Source: Plakobranchus ocellatus
Taxonomy: Eukaryota; Mollusca; Gastropoda; Plakobranchidae
Assembly (NCBI GenBank): GCA_019648995.1
Contig: BLXT01006999.1
Coordinates: 699,438 to 725,183 of the forward strand
Length of the DNA stretch: 25,746 nt
Direction: 5' to 3'
Below, in pieces: positions 1-8,932 of the stretch. Positions within the stretch are counted from its first letter, which is position 1. Each line of letters opens with the position of its first letter. A program made the translations under genes and the position numbers. The notes beneath the pieces were generated by a model. That model was not told the origin of the DNA and did not search any database. It was given only the letters and a program-made list of their open reading frames with translations.

Positions 1-798
1 CCCCCTCGAAATTGCAAAAGTAGGCACCAAATCTAACAACAATATAAGACATACGACATACAAAATCAAATGTTTTTTTCTTCATTTTTTTTAATGGAAA
101 AAAAAACTCCACAGATTTACAGGAAATTCCAAAGTTTTGAAAGGAAGAAGACGTGGTATTCAAAAATCATATACTTCACAGAGTACTGAATAAGCCCGTG
201 TAACCAAATAGTTGACATACATCAATTCAAATCAATTTAAAAAAAAAATTTTTTTTTCAATGAATTAATCTGCTGAAAAACAAATGTTTCAAATAAATTT
301 TTATTTTAAATTGTACGCAAGTATACTTTTCTTGGACCCTTCATACGTAGTTTTTTTTAAATAAGTGAGGCTTTCTTTCAATAAATTCAAGGTGTTGACA
401 ATAAAAAGTACAATTATGTGTAACCAAAACTTCTCTACATGAAATTATGGATAACATTTGCGTATCTGGAGAGAAAGTAAAACAAAAACAAACCAAAATT
501 GGAATGAAAATGAAAAAAAATATGAAAGGAGCAGCTGAAATCAGCCCTTCTCTCCATAACAGAAAATGAATAAATTCACACAAAGCTTTGGTTTTGTGTA
601 ACTTTTCTTATCACGATCTCATGATACAACAGCTGTTTGAAAACGATGCAAGGTACAATCGTAGTTTGGAAAAAAAATGGTATCGAATTAATCTATGATG
701 ACTCTTTTCTAAAAAAAAAAAAAACAAAACTCTCAGACCACGCTCAGTGTATCAGGATTTTATAGCCTTCTACAAGAGGATCTTTTACGTTATCAAAA
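1..798. other. AT-rich non-coding stretch
   Basis: This stretch has many short A and T homopolymers and no open frame that looks like a protein. The longest minus-strand frame (341-583) is low-complexity and hydrophobic, with no family resemblance. I see no splice-bounded exon. It lies on the 3' side of gene A. Confidence 0.5.
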
Positions 799-945
799 GG
801 GCATTGGTTAGCAAAGTTGATAGCCAACCTTCTGTCGCGGGTTCGAGCCTCGCCACGGACGCCCTATCTGATGGAGGGTCTGAAAACCTGGGATCACCTT
901 GATGAAGACAGGCTAGTTACACAAAACCTGTCATCATCAATAGTT
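799..945 (+). mobile_element. tRNA-derived SINE, copy 1
   Basis: A pol III promoter is visible: an A-box-like TAGCAAAGTTGA at 809-820 and a near-perfect B box GGTTCGAGCC at 840-849, 31 bases apart, the spacing expected in tRNA genes. After the tRNA-like head, a body runs through 'ctgaaaacctgggatcacct'. The same arrangement and body recur at 20772-20945 in the same orientation, which marks it as dispersed. It does not fold as an intact tRNA, so a SINE relic is preferred over a functional tRNA gene. The 3' boundary is approximate. Confidence 0.7.
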
Positions 946-949
946 TATT
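944..949 (-). promoter_or_regulatory. possible poly(A) signal for gene A
   Basis: The plus-strand TTTATT reads AATAAA on the minus strand, about 395 bases beyond the stop of gene A and past its 3' microsatellite. It is the kind of signal that could end the transcript, but it sits at the edge of a SINE and hexamers like this are common in AT-rich DNA. Confidence 0.2.
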
Positions 950-1065
950 TGACAATAGAAAAAAGAATGAACAAAATAAAAATAGCGACTGCAAGAAAAG
1001 CACAGCCAGTAGAACGCGCTGTAGCAACGTTTTACTGCATTTAATGATGTTGTTTGGCTGGTTTG

Positions 1066-1134
1066 TTCTTCTTCTTCTTCTTCTTCTTCTTCTTCTTCTT
1101 CTTCTTCTTCTTTTTCTTCTTCTTCTTCTTCTTC

Positions 1135-1167
<33 letters not shown>

Positions 1168-1200
1168 TATTATTGTTGCTGTTGTTGTTGTAGTTGTTGC

Positions 1201-1243
<43 letters not shown>

Positions 1244-1252
1244 ATAGTTGTT

Positions 1253-1294
<42 letters not shown>

Positions 1295-1329
1295 GCTGTT
1301 GTTGTTGTTGCTGTTGTTGTTGTTATTAT
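1066..1329. repeat. compound trinucleotide microsatellite (TTC)n(TTA)n(TTG)n
   Basis: A block of TTC repeats passes into TTA/ATT repeats and then into a long TTG tract with interspersed TGC units. On the minus strand it begins about 14 bases beyond the stop of gene A and reads as AAC/AAT/GAA repeats. Open frames through it are repeat artefacts (poly-Phe, poly-Cys, poly-Thr). The paralogue B has a different trinucleotide block (ATT) at the matching place, so this is the 3' limit of the shared homology. Confidence 0.95.
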
Positions 1330-1342
1330 CAACTCTGTACAG

Positions 1343-3850
1343 TTAAAACCAAAGAAGAATGGCAACTGCAAGAAAGCTTAGCGATATTACGTACTGTTGC
1401 AAAGATTCATAGCCTTTCTTAAAAGAAGTGGCTCTATTTTTAGCCTTTCTCTTAAGCTCATTCAAATGATAGAAGCACGAAGAACTGCGAAACGTGCTAA
1501 TCCATTCAGAGTCACGTTCGTGGACGGGATCGTCCATACAAAAGAGAAGATTTGGGTTTAAGAGGTTGGTGGGGCATTCTTTGTAACAATAGGCTGTTTT
1601 AGTGAGACACACAGTTGTTTTGTTCTGATCGTCCACTATCGGACCCCGAAGCTCTTCCATAACTTGTTTTATTTTGGCCTTCCTGCCCACTCCAACGTTG
1701 ATAAAAGATGAAGAGGCAAATATCCTTGATCCAGTATCTTTCTTGTTTTCTTTTCTAAGTGGACAAACCCTCAGAGACTTTCGGTAATGGTGGAAAGATT
1801 TGACTAGAAGAGCCACAGAATATAGGTTTTGGTAAGTAACATCTATTTCATATAAAAAAATCTCAGAGGCTTTTTGCGGAAGAGCGAAGTTTAATCGAAC
1901 TACGTAAAGACTTCTGTTCAGGCTAGAATCAAACACAACTGACACTGACGGCGCGCTGAAATCTGCGTTTTTAAGATTCTCTATTTCCCGTTTAAGGCCG
2001 CACGCGAGAAACTGAGCCAGGCCTGACACAGTCTCTGGACACAGGGCAGCCAGACCATCGTCTGCTATCGCTAGGAGGACCTGGTGAGGAGCCTTGCACA
2101 TTCCATCGGATCGGAGGGTAAACTCGGGCTCCGCACAGGTGAGTGAACATGGAGTTTGACTGTCTTGGTCTGATTTCTCTGCGTTGAAAACTTCTTCCAC
2201 GGAACTCTGAGCCTGCATTGTACAGTTTGCTTGAGACCATGGCATTTTAAACATCTGAAAACCAAGACTCGCCTGTTTTAAACTGAATGTGTCTTCGGTG
2301 AGAGTCATTAAGACTTGAAATGGTGAGCCACTGAAGGGTACCGTATTAAATGTATTAAGTACAATTCGATTGTGCCTTCCCTCATTGCAATAAGCACAGA
2401 ATATGTTACGATAATGCAATAATGTCTTGATTGAAATAACTACAGCGTTGTTCCTCTCGAGGCATTTTTTAACGTATCTGCTAGAGGGCTCCTCGATATC
2501 GGCAGCTTGATTACACGATTGTTGTAGGTTTGGTACACAAACATGATCTGTCAGTATCTCTTTGTTGAAGTCGGGTATGTATTTGTTCAACATTTGGTGC
2601 CGAACAAAGTCCTCTAATTTAGTGGGACTTGTATATGAGTAATTTAACATTACAGCCCAATACAAGGCGTTGCTTTCGAGCATGTTGTTACAGTTGTAAA
2701 CAGTTTTGTTGATGAAAGTGAGACCAGTATCTGAATCCGTTACTGGAGCAGAAGAAAGAGCTGCCACAAGCCGGCCAGTGATGGAGTCCTTGCGGGTTTT
2801 CTCTGGCTCTATAGCACGTGTAGTATTTTCCCTGACTACATTTTGTCTTTGTTCAATGGTATCAAGATTTGATAACAACTGGTTTTTAATTTTTCGGCTT
2901 TCAGTTTCTTCCCTTGAAATTTGCTTGTTGCTAGTTTCTGATACCTTTTCATTTCGTTCAACAATAGGACAGGAAACGATAGTGTAGATCGAGTTTTGGT
3001 CACAAATGAAATCTGATGTGCTGATAAGATCAAATCTTGTCAGCCCTTCTTCCCAGACATGCGGACAGTCTTGTGCCATATTGTCACAGCAGGTGCCATA
3101 AATAACGCAAGTAGCGCTGCATGAACACGGAAAGGAGATTTTCTTGCCGCACCGGCCTTGGCAGGTGAAGGTCAGAAAAAGGTCAAGGCCTTGCTCATTA
3201 TCCAACACAGTTGGTGAAGTAACCTGGGCAACACTTAAGGTGCTTTGGGCAAAATAGTCTTTTTCTGTTGATGGTGACATCTCGGTGTAGTTTTCTTGAT
3301 TGCCAGTTGCATTGATTATAGTGGCTTCTTCCAAACTCAGAGGAGGATTCTTTTTACTAAACATATCAGACGGGCGGTCTGTAACCAAACGAAAACTTGG
3401 CCCTGTGCTAAATTCTGGTGCAAGCGCGTCTTTTGGCTTTTTCTCAAATTCCTCTGATGCTTTCTTTGGCATTTTGATATTTGACCAATGGGTGAGGTTG
3501 TTAATACTATCATTGTAAGCACAAAAAGAGGTCGCCACTTTTTCTGACCATTGATCAGGATAAGAACTATTCAGAGTTGAATTGAAAGTCTTAAGGTCTT
3601 CCTGACAGTTGGGCAAAATTTGGCCTTCATGTAAAACTTTATTCCTTCGCGCAGTCGTATGGTTTTCTGACTCTGTTATAAAAAGCGATGTTGATGAAGT
3701 CACAAAGATGCTTGCACCATCCTTGCTGGTCAGTGGAGGTACGGATGTAGAAGAGAGTAATATCGGTAAAGTTAACAAAATCATGACACCAATCACTATA
3801 AAATTATGATAACTATAGAAAATCATTTCAAGTAAAGATCTGGATGCCAT
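1343..3850 (-). CDS. SMB-domain surface glycoprotein, paralogue A
   Basis: An uninterrupted 835-aa frame. Residues 17-36 form a hydrophobic signal segment, probably cleaved near the SSTS/VPP junction. Residues 37-225 are rich in Ser/Thr and N-X-S/T sequons; I count 13 sequons in the protein. Cysteines 230, 234, 242, 244, 248, 254, 255 and 262 form a complete somatomedin B knot (CQGRCG, CSCSATC, GTCCD, DC). A charged linker (about 296-356) leads into a large ectodomain with YRNIFCAYCNEG at 480-491 and further cysteines to 792. The tail VISLSFLAVAILLWF (821-835) is hydrophobic and ends at TAA. SMB domains usually bind proteins in the extracellular space. The layout resembles ectodomains of lophotrochozoan SMB/methuselah-like receptors (family recollection), yet no seven-helix region follows, so it may be tail-anchored, GPI-anchored, or the first exon of a spliced receptor. 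The start is fixed by an in-frame TGA two codons upstream (3857-3859). The ligand is unknown. Confidence 0.88.
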   Translation of the reverse strand: MASRSLLEMIFYSYHNFIVIGVMILLTLPILLSSTSVPPLTSKDGASIFVTSSTSLFITESENHTTARRNKVLHEGQILPNCQEDLKTFNSTLNSSYPDQWSEKVATSFCAYNDSINNLTHWSNIKMPKKASEEFEKKPKDALAPEFSTGPSFRLVTDRPSDMFSKKNPPLSLEEATIINATGNQENYTEMSPSTEKDYFAQSTLSVAQVTSPTVLDNEQGLDLFLTFTCQGRCGKKISFPCSCSATCVIYGTCCDNMAQDCPHVWEEGLTRFDLISTSDFICDQNSIYTIVSCPIVERNEKVSETSNKQISREETESRKIKNQLLSNLDTIEQRQNVVRENTTRAIEPEKTRKDSITGRLVAALSSAPVTDSDTGLTFINKTVYNCNNMLESNALYWAVMLNYSYTSPTKLEDFVRHQMLNKYIPDFNKEILTDHVCVPNLQQSCNQAADIEEPSSRYVKKCLERNNAVVISIKTLLHYRNIFCAYCNEGRHNRIVLNTFNTVPFSGSPFQVLMTLTEDTFSLKQASLGFQMFKMPWSQANCTMQAQSSVEEVFNAEKSDQDSQTPCSLTCAEPEFTLRSDGMCKAPHQVLLAIADDGLAALCPETVSGLAQFLACGLKREIENLKNADFSAPSVSVVFDSSLNRSLYVVRLNFALPQKASEIFLYEIDVTYQNLYSVALLVKSFHHYRKSLRVCPLRKENKKDTGSRIFASSSFINVGVGRKAKIKQVMEELRGPIVDDQNKTTVCLTKTAYCYKECPTNLLNPNLLFCMDDPVHERDSEWISTFRSSSCFYHLNELKRKAKNRATSFKKGYESLQQYVISLSFLAVAILLWF

Positions 3851-3860
3851 TGGACTTCAT
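3828..3860 (-). CDS. overlapping upstream ORF, gene A
   Basis: An ATG 10 bases upstream of the gene A start opens a 10-codon frame that overlaps the main start codon and ends in TGA. The context of the upstream ATG is weak (T at -3, A at +4), while the main ATG has G at +4, so leaky scanning would be expected. The same uORF is preserved base for base in gene B. It may damp translation, if the transcript begins upstream of it; that is inferred. Confidence 0.35.
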   Translation of the reverse strand: MKSNGIQIFT

Positions 3861-4061
3861 GAATTCAGATTAAACCAGGTAGAGTTACGTTCTCGACAAA
3901 AGCATGGGACAAACTGTGAACCCTGGTTAATTTGCTATAATAGATTAGTCACACTTCTCCTCTGAATGTGCGAAAGTATTAATTTTTAATGTATGAATTT
4001 CTTGTTAACCTAATTTTTTAGAAGAGAGATCGGTACAGGAGTTTTGACCTGTTTGACTAGT
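3851..4061 (-). promoter_or_regulatory. conserved 5' flank of gene A
   Basis: About 210 bases upstream of the ATG are shared with gene B. The first 101 or so (3851-3951) are identical; divergence starts at 3952 and homology ends at about 4061. A TATA-like element reads CTATTATAGC on the minus strand at 3935-3944, roughly 85 bases upstream of the ATG. This is probably the core promoter and 5' UTR, although conservation could also reflect recent duplication or gene conversion. I see no convincing splice acceptor just before the ATG. Confidence 0.4.
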
Positions 4062-4240
4062 ATGTGGTAAGTAATGGTAGGTATGATTATGTTTATTCTC
4101 CACCCCTGTACTAGGCACATATACCTAGGTATGTCGTAATCCTTCAGTATGTGGTAAGTAATGATGTGTATGATTATGCTTCTTCTCACTGCTATTTACT
4201 AGACACATTTACCTAACTATATCCTGATCTATTAAGATAT
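4059..4240. repeat. local about 89-bp subrepeat
   Basis: The string 'tatgtggtaagtaatg' followed by 'tatgattatg' occurs at about 4060 and again at about 4149. A third, degraded version of the downstream part (cacatatacctaggta) lies at about 5340. This is a short tandem duplication at the edge of the larger duplicated region. Confidence 0.6.
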
Positions 4241-4868
4241 GATATATCAGAGAATTTTTCCTAGTAAATGTTATGTTCATTTTCATCTTCCCCAGATCAT
4301 TTGCAGCATGTCCAGTGTCGAATTCCTGTGAAGAGAAAGCCATATATTTTATGTTAATTGTAACGAACTAATAATAATCATAAAAGAGACAAATGAATAA
4401 AGTAAAGGGTTTTGCAACAAACGTCCAATATCCATTTGAATTTCAATATCTCAATATTGATTCTTTTTAGCGCTATGCAAAATTTACTCTTCAAAAAAAA
4501 TAGAAAAAGGGTGTATGAATTCTGCAATCTGGACATTTAACACTTTCGATGAAAACTCAAGACAGATAAAAATGTAGATGGCATAGAAGTTTGACGTACA
4601 CTTATATGAGAAAATTTAATAAAAATGTTTGTATAGATACAAAACACCATTTTACACTGTAGTATTGAGTTACGCGGAAGACTAAAAAAAATATTTGCCA
4701 AGTGTGTAAGATGTCTTTGACTGATATTTCTCATTTAATCTATCTTTATAGACATCCTGACTGTGACCTAAACCTATGTCACATGGCACACTAAAACTGT
4801 ACCATTTGAAGCGATGCCGGATAAACACAATAATGAAACAACAAAAAAGTTCTCTCCGCTATACTCAC

Positions 4869-4998
4869 CAGATATACTAATAAGATGTCTGTGAACAGAA
4901 GTACTTGCAGTGTAATTTTTGTCACAATGCCTGCATGTTTTCGGTTTGGCTTTTCGAGGATAGGATTCACAATGTCTTAGCAAAAGTTTTGCTTGTGC
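4869..4998 (-). CDS. possible C2H2 zinc-finger-like exon
   Basis: On the minus strand an acceptor (TTTCAG) and a strong donor (CTG/GTGAGT) bound a 130-base open segment of 43 codons plus one base. It contains KPKTCRHCDKNYTASTSVHRH, which has the C-x2-C, an aromatic at the usual place, and His 13 residues after the second Cys, as in a C2H2 finger. The second His is missing where it would be expected, so the finger is incomplete or degenerate. A diverged copy with a stop lies at 6378-6491. No neighbouring exon can be joined with confidence, so this may be a relic of a duplicated gene. Confidence 0.35.
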
Positions 4999-6377
4999 CT
5001 GAAATTACATGGAAAGATTGAAATGAATAATCAAAATAGAGAAGCTGAAAGGAAATTCATAAAATGAAATTTTAAAATTGAGAAAATTGTCACAAAAAAA
5101 CCTAGCACTTTCTAAATATTACAACATGAACAAAAACAAAAACAAATCTGCTGACCGCTTTAATTTTGATGTTGAAGGACTATTACAAAAAGAGAGATGT
5201 GATTGAGTGAACTGGGCATAGAAAGTGTTGAAAACATATAAAAAAAGGAATTTTTTTTAAAAAGAAAAGAATGGAAAATGCATCCTTTTTACCCTTTGAT
5301 GCTGTGTATTATTATGCTTCTTCTCCAGCCCTACACTCGGCACATATACCTAGGTACGTCTTGATTCATTAAGCTAATTATGATATATCAAATAATTTCT
5401 TCTCACTTATGTTCATCTCATCTTCTCCAGAGCATTTGCAACATGCACAATATCGAATTCCTGTGAAGAGAAAACCATACAATTTATGTCATTGTGAAGA
5501 ATAAACAAAGATCATAAAAGAGACAAAACAATATAGGAATGGGTTTTGCAACAAACGTCCAATATCCATTTGAATTTCAATATCTCAATATCGATTCTAT
5601 TTAGCGCTATGCAAAATTTACTCTTCAAAAAAATAGAAAAAGGGTGTATGAATTGTGCAATCTGGACATTTGACACTTTCGATGAAAACTCAAGACAGAT
5701 AAAAATGTAGATGGCATAGAAGTTTGACGTACACGTATATGAGAAAATTTAATGAAAATGTTCCAAAATCTCAATATAGAATTTTTTTAGCGCTATTCAC
5801 AATTTACTCTTTTCCAAAATAGAAAAAGGGTGTATGATCTTTAAAAAGTGCAATCTGGACAATGAAAGCTTTCGAGGAAAAACCAAGACAGGTAAAAATG
5901 TAGATGGCATAGAAGTTTGAAGTAGATAGCATGTGACAATGTTGAATCAATCAAAATGTTCATATATACAGAAACGCAATTTTTCCTGCAGCATTGGGTT
6001 TCGCGTCAGAACAAGAAAAGTATATGCCATGTGTATAAGATGTCTTTGACATAAAACTAATAGATATCTGCTGAAAACACGTGATAGTTATGTACTACTA
6101 GAAATATCTGACCATTTTGTTGTTAGTGTGGCAGTTTGGAAACTTGAAACTTAAGGATATCGACTTGATGTAAGAATAGAAAAGGTAGCTTTTTTATGTA
6201 ATTGAAATGTTATTGTACAAACCAGAGACCTTTCTAAGGCTGATGTTTCTCATTATCCATCTTCTTGAAATTTCTGACTGTCAGCAAAACGTATGTCACA
6301 TGGCACACTAAAACCCTACCACTGAAAGCACTGCCGGATAAACACAGTAATAAGATAACAAAAAAGTTCTCTCCACT

Positions 6378-6491
6378 ATGACTGTGAAGAGAAGTACTTG
6401 CAGTGTAATCAAAGACACAATGCCTGCATGTTTTTGGTTTGGCTATTCTAGGATTAGACTCATATTCTGCTGATAAAAGTTTTGCTTACAC
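6378..6491 (-). pseudogene. degenerate copy of the zinc-finger-like exon
   Basis: Homologous to 4869-4998: the minus strand reads KPKTCRHCVFDYTASTSLH, with the Cys pair kept. A TAA lies immediately after the acceptor-like TTGCAG in the same frame, and the segment matching the donor region of copy 1 is deleted. The frame then runs on without a donor. It is best read as a broken copy made by the local segmental duplication. Confidence 0.45.
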
Positions 6492-6890
6492 CTGCAATTA
6501 CATGAAATAATGGCATTGATTTTATTTTTAAAAAAAAAGAGCAAATTGTGAAACATAAGAAAAAAAATACATCCCCCTATTTTACACACACACACACATA
6601 TATCAAGGTGGCAATTATGTGAGCATATCAAAATTTCATTGAACATCTTCACAACTTATAAATTGCAATTTCTATGTTCCTATCATGGAGAAAGAGCAAG
6701 GAGTAAGTGAATAATTGATAAGACTTGCACAAAAAACTCCGATACTTTTTAAATATATCAATGTAAAGAATGAATACAAAATCTTCTGGTGACTGTTTTG
6801 ATTTTGCTGTTCAAAGACTAGTAAAGAGAAAGAGGGTGATTGAATTGGGCACAAGAAGTGTTGAAATCATAAAGAATGTGGGAAGTAAAT

Positions 6891-7229
6891 TACAATATTA
6901 GAAAAAAGTAAAGCTTGCAACAAGAACTTAAATTGAGTACATGTTTGATAGCCAGATCTTCTTTTAAGGAAGTATCTACTTTGACCTTCATAAATTACCT
7001 TTTTCCTTTAAGGCAGCAAATTGTCAGATACTGCGAGATGGAAAACAGTACTTGATTTAATTGTATGAGACAATAGTTCAAACTTTTGCAATCAATTTTA
7101 ATTTCCGTGCCTCAAGTTTCACACTATTGTAAATATTGGCCTGTCTTAATCTGGCCAAAGATAATTCATTTGCTTTGATAAAGCACATAGTATTGAGTCA
7201 GTGCAGCCAGCGCTATCTTTATAAAATAC
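6891..7229. other. no gene seen
   Basis: AT-rich sequence between the segmental duplication and the poly(A) signal of the next candidate exon. No open frame of note and no repeat family recognised. Confidence 0.4.
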
Positions 7230-7235
7230 TTTATT
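7230..7235 (-). terminator. poly(A) signal AATAAA
   Basis: The minus strand reads AATAAA here, about 97 bases beyond the TGA of the candidate terminal exon at 7332-7454. The spacing suits a short 3' UTR. Confidence 0.4.
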
Positions 7236-7331
7236 AAATAAACAGTGCATATCTAAATAGAAACAAAGAATTAACCAGCAGTTACTGTTTAGTTTATACA
7301 TCTTGTGCCACATATAGTTGTTTTTTTTTTC

Positions 7332-7454
7332 TCAATCTTCCTTATTCACTGCATTCAAAGTCATTTTTTTCTCTTTTGGTGTCAAAGTTTCTCGAATGTC
7401 TTGGACAGTTTGTTGTTCGTGAAAAATAGCAGACTTCATATACTGTTGAACAGC
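7332..7454 (-). CDS. probable terminal exon of an unidentified gene
   Basis: On the minus strand an acceptor (GTTTCCCTCAG) is followed by 40 open codons and TGA, then an A-rich 3' region with AATAAA at 7230-7235. The peptide is hydrophilic and protein-like, including FHEQQTVQDIRETLTPKEKK, with even codon use rather than low complexity. I do not recognise the family. The upstream exons should lie at higher coordinates on the same strand, but none can be joined with certainty; the promoter-like segment near 12 kb is a possible start. The combination of acceptor, open frame, stop and poly(A) signal is the main support. Confidence 0.5.
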   Translation of the reverse strand, partial: AVQQYMKSAIFHEQQTVQDIRETLTPKEKKMTLNAVNKED

Positions 7455-8900
7455 CTGAGGGAAACAAATTTATATGAATGATTTCTCAGGTTGCTAAAGA
7501 ATAATTTATTCTCGTCAAAGCTGAATAGTCAAAATTGCTTCCTCTTGTAGAAAAAAGAGGGAGAGCTAGTTTCGCCTTGCCTCTTACAGGGTTTGATGTT
7601 TAATGTAATCCAATATTTAGGCCTCTTCAAATTGGATAATAAATAGGGCTTGATCATACAATTGGTATGCGTGTGCCTGAATTTAATTATGTGCTTAATT
7701 TTAAATATTTGAAATATTCATAATATTGTCAATGTCTCTTAACTATCTAGGTCTAGGTGTTTCCTTAGGTACACTACATAGTTAATTAACACAAAAAAAA
7801 CAAAAAAAAAAGATCCAGCCTTAATTTAGGGTGTACAAACTTCTTATGTTGGAAACAATTAGGGCATTCTGTTAAACAAGAGATCATTGGCTGGTTTAAC
7901 AGTTCTTCATCCCCCCCCCCAACTCCCACCCCACACACACACACACAAAGGACTGGGAAAAGAAACAGACAGCGAAACTGTTTTTGAAAAGCTCAGGCTT
8001 AACTGTAGATACATTTTAAAAAGACCGACTTTAAATATTAATAAAAGAAAAGTGTGAAATAAAACTTTATTTTCAATGTTGCAAAGAAACCTTGAAGGGA
8101 TTGTGTTTTAAACGTTGCTGTCTCAAAATGCTCTTAAAATACCTTGATTGAGACTTTTTTTTTTTTTTTGCAATCGAGGATGAGTCAACGTCGCCATTTC
8201 AAGCTATTTGAATTTTTTTTTTAAATCTTGCTCTGACTTATGTAGACGTTAAATCACCGGCGTGCTCTAAAATAAAATGTTTTATATCATGATAGATATT
8301 ATCAAGCAGGATTACATGTTGTTTTCACAGGCAAACGCTGCAAAATGATACCATACAATACACAGACAGCGCTTGTCATTGTAATGTAGGAAGATTTGTT
8401 CAAGTTTTATTATCATTACCACTGAAAGTGAAACAGTCCGCAACAGCCAATCATATCGCTCGATTATGGCAGAAGGATAGGAGGCCTTGACCATAGAACA
8501 GACGACATTTACACCTGAGGTGTGATGTAATTCTGGGTCTAGTCCCGCCCCTTTTATCTGCGATGATTTTCAATTGATATCTCTGTCGTATTGGTTATTA
8601 GCGCTGCAAACATTTAGTGCGCAGCGCTTAAGTACACATTACATTGAGTACATGCATTATGTTATATTGTCACAATTTTGCCTTTAAATTGTTAAATATC
8701 TTTCCAACTTATTGTAATTATATAGAAAAAAAAATCAAATACGCCAAAGTTGTGTACAGATTATCTGAAGCATTATATAGAAATAAAAAAAAAATCCGCA
8801 GCACGGGAAATATTTCAGCTGGAACAAAAATGTAGATAATCTGAATTCAGATTAAGCGGCACCGACTACTATCGAGCAGAACTGAAGCTTTATTTGAAAG
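7455..8900. other. intronic or intergenic AT-rich stretch
   Basis: Contains a poly-C run at 7911-7920 followed by a short CA repeat (about 7933-7947), T homopolymers near 8155-8170 and 8212-8221, and no supported exon. The frame at 8312-8494 on the minus strand shows no domain or splice support. Confidence 0.4.
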
Positions 8901-8907
8901 GCTGCTC

Positions 8908-8932
8908 CTATTTCCAGTACCGGTGGAAATAG
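8908..8932. repeat. perfect 9-bp inverted repeat (hairpin)
   Basis: CTATTTCCA, a 7-base loop, then TGGAAATAG. A third copy of the arm, CTATTTCCA, is at 8951-8959, and related words (gctggaaatac, ctgctatttgcaactgc) follow to about 9045. The cluster looks like part of an undescribed short repeat; similar words occur inverted near 11660-11710. Confidence 0.5.

Larger units (their letters stand above)
4090..6890. repeat. nested segmental duplication, two and a half units
   Basis: Unit 1 spans about 4150-5260. Unit 2 spans about 5310-5760 and is truncated, repeating the unit 1 stretch through 'aatagaaaaagggtgtatga' and 'gtagatggcatagaagtttg'. Unit 3 spans about 5761-6890 and repeats that motif again, then the 'gtcacatggcacactaaaac' block, the zinc-finger-like block and the 'agtgttgaaa' end. 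Units 1 and 2 are closer to one another than to unit 3, which implies at least two rounds of duplication. The only protein-like content is the minus-strand zinc-finger-like segment in units 1 and 3. Confidence 0.8.

Noticed and set aside
799..870. A functional tRNA gene
   Set aside because: A and B boxes are present but the acceptor and anticodon stems do not pair, and a SINE body follows.
1054..1422. Poly-Phe/poly-Cys open frame
   Set aside because: Produced entirely by TTC/TTG microsatellite translation.
1992..3809. Several 60-90 codon frames on both strands inside gene A, mirrored inside gene B
   Set aside because: Shadows of the main coding frame; their conservation in B follows from the duplication.
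5600..6050. CRISPR-like array, because of repeated 'gtagatggcatagaagtttg' blocks
   Set aside because: Blocks lie within long duplicated segments, not regular short repeats with unique spacers, and the genome is eukaryotic.
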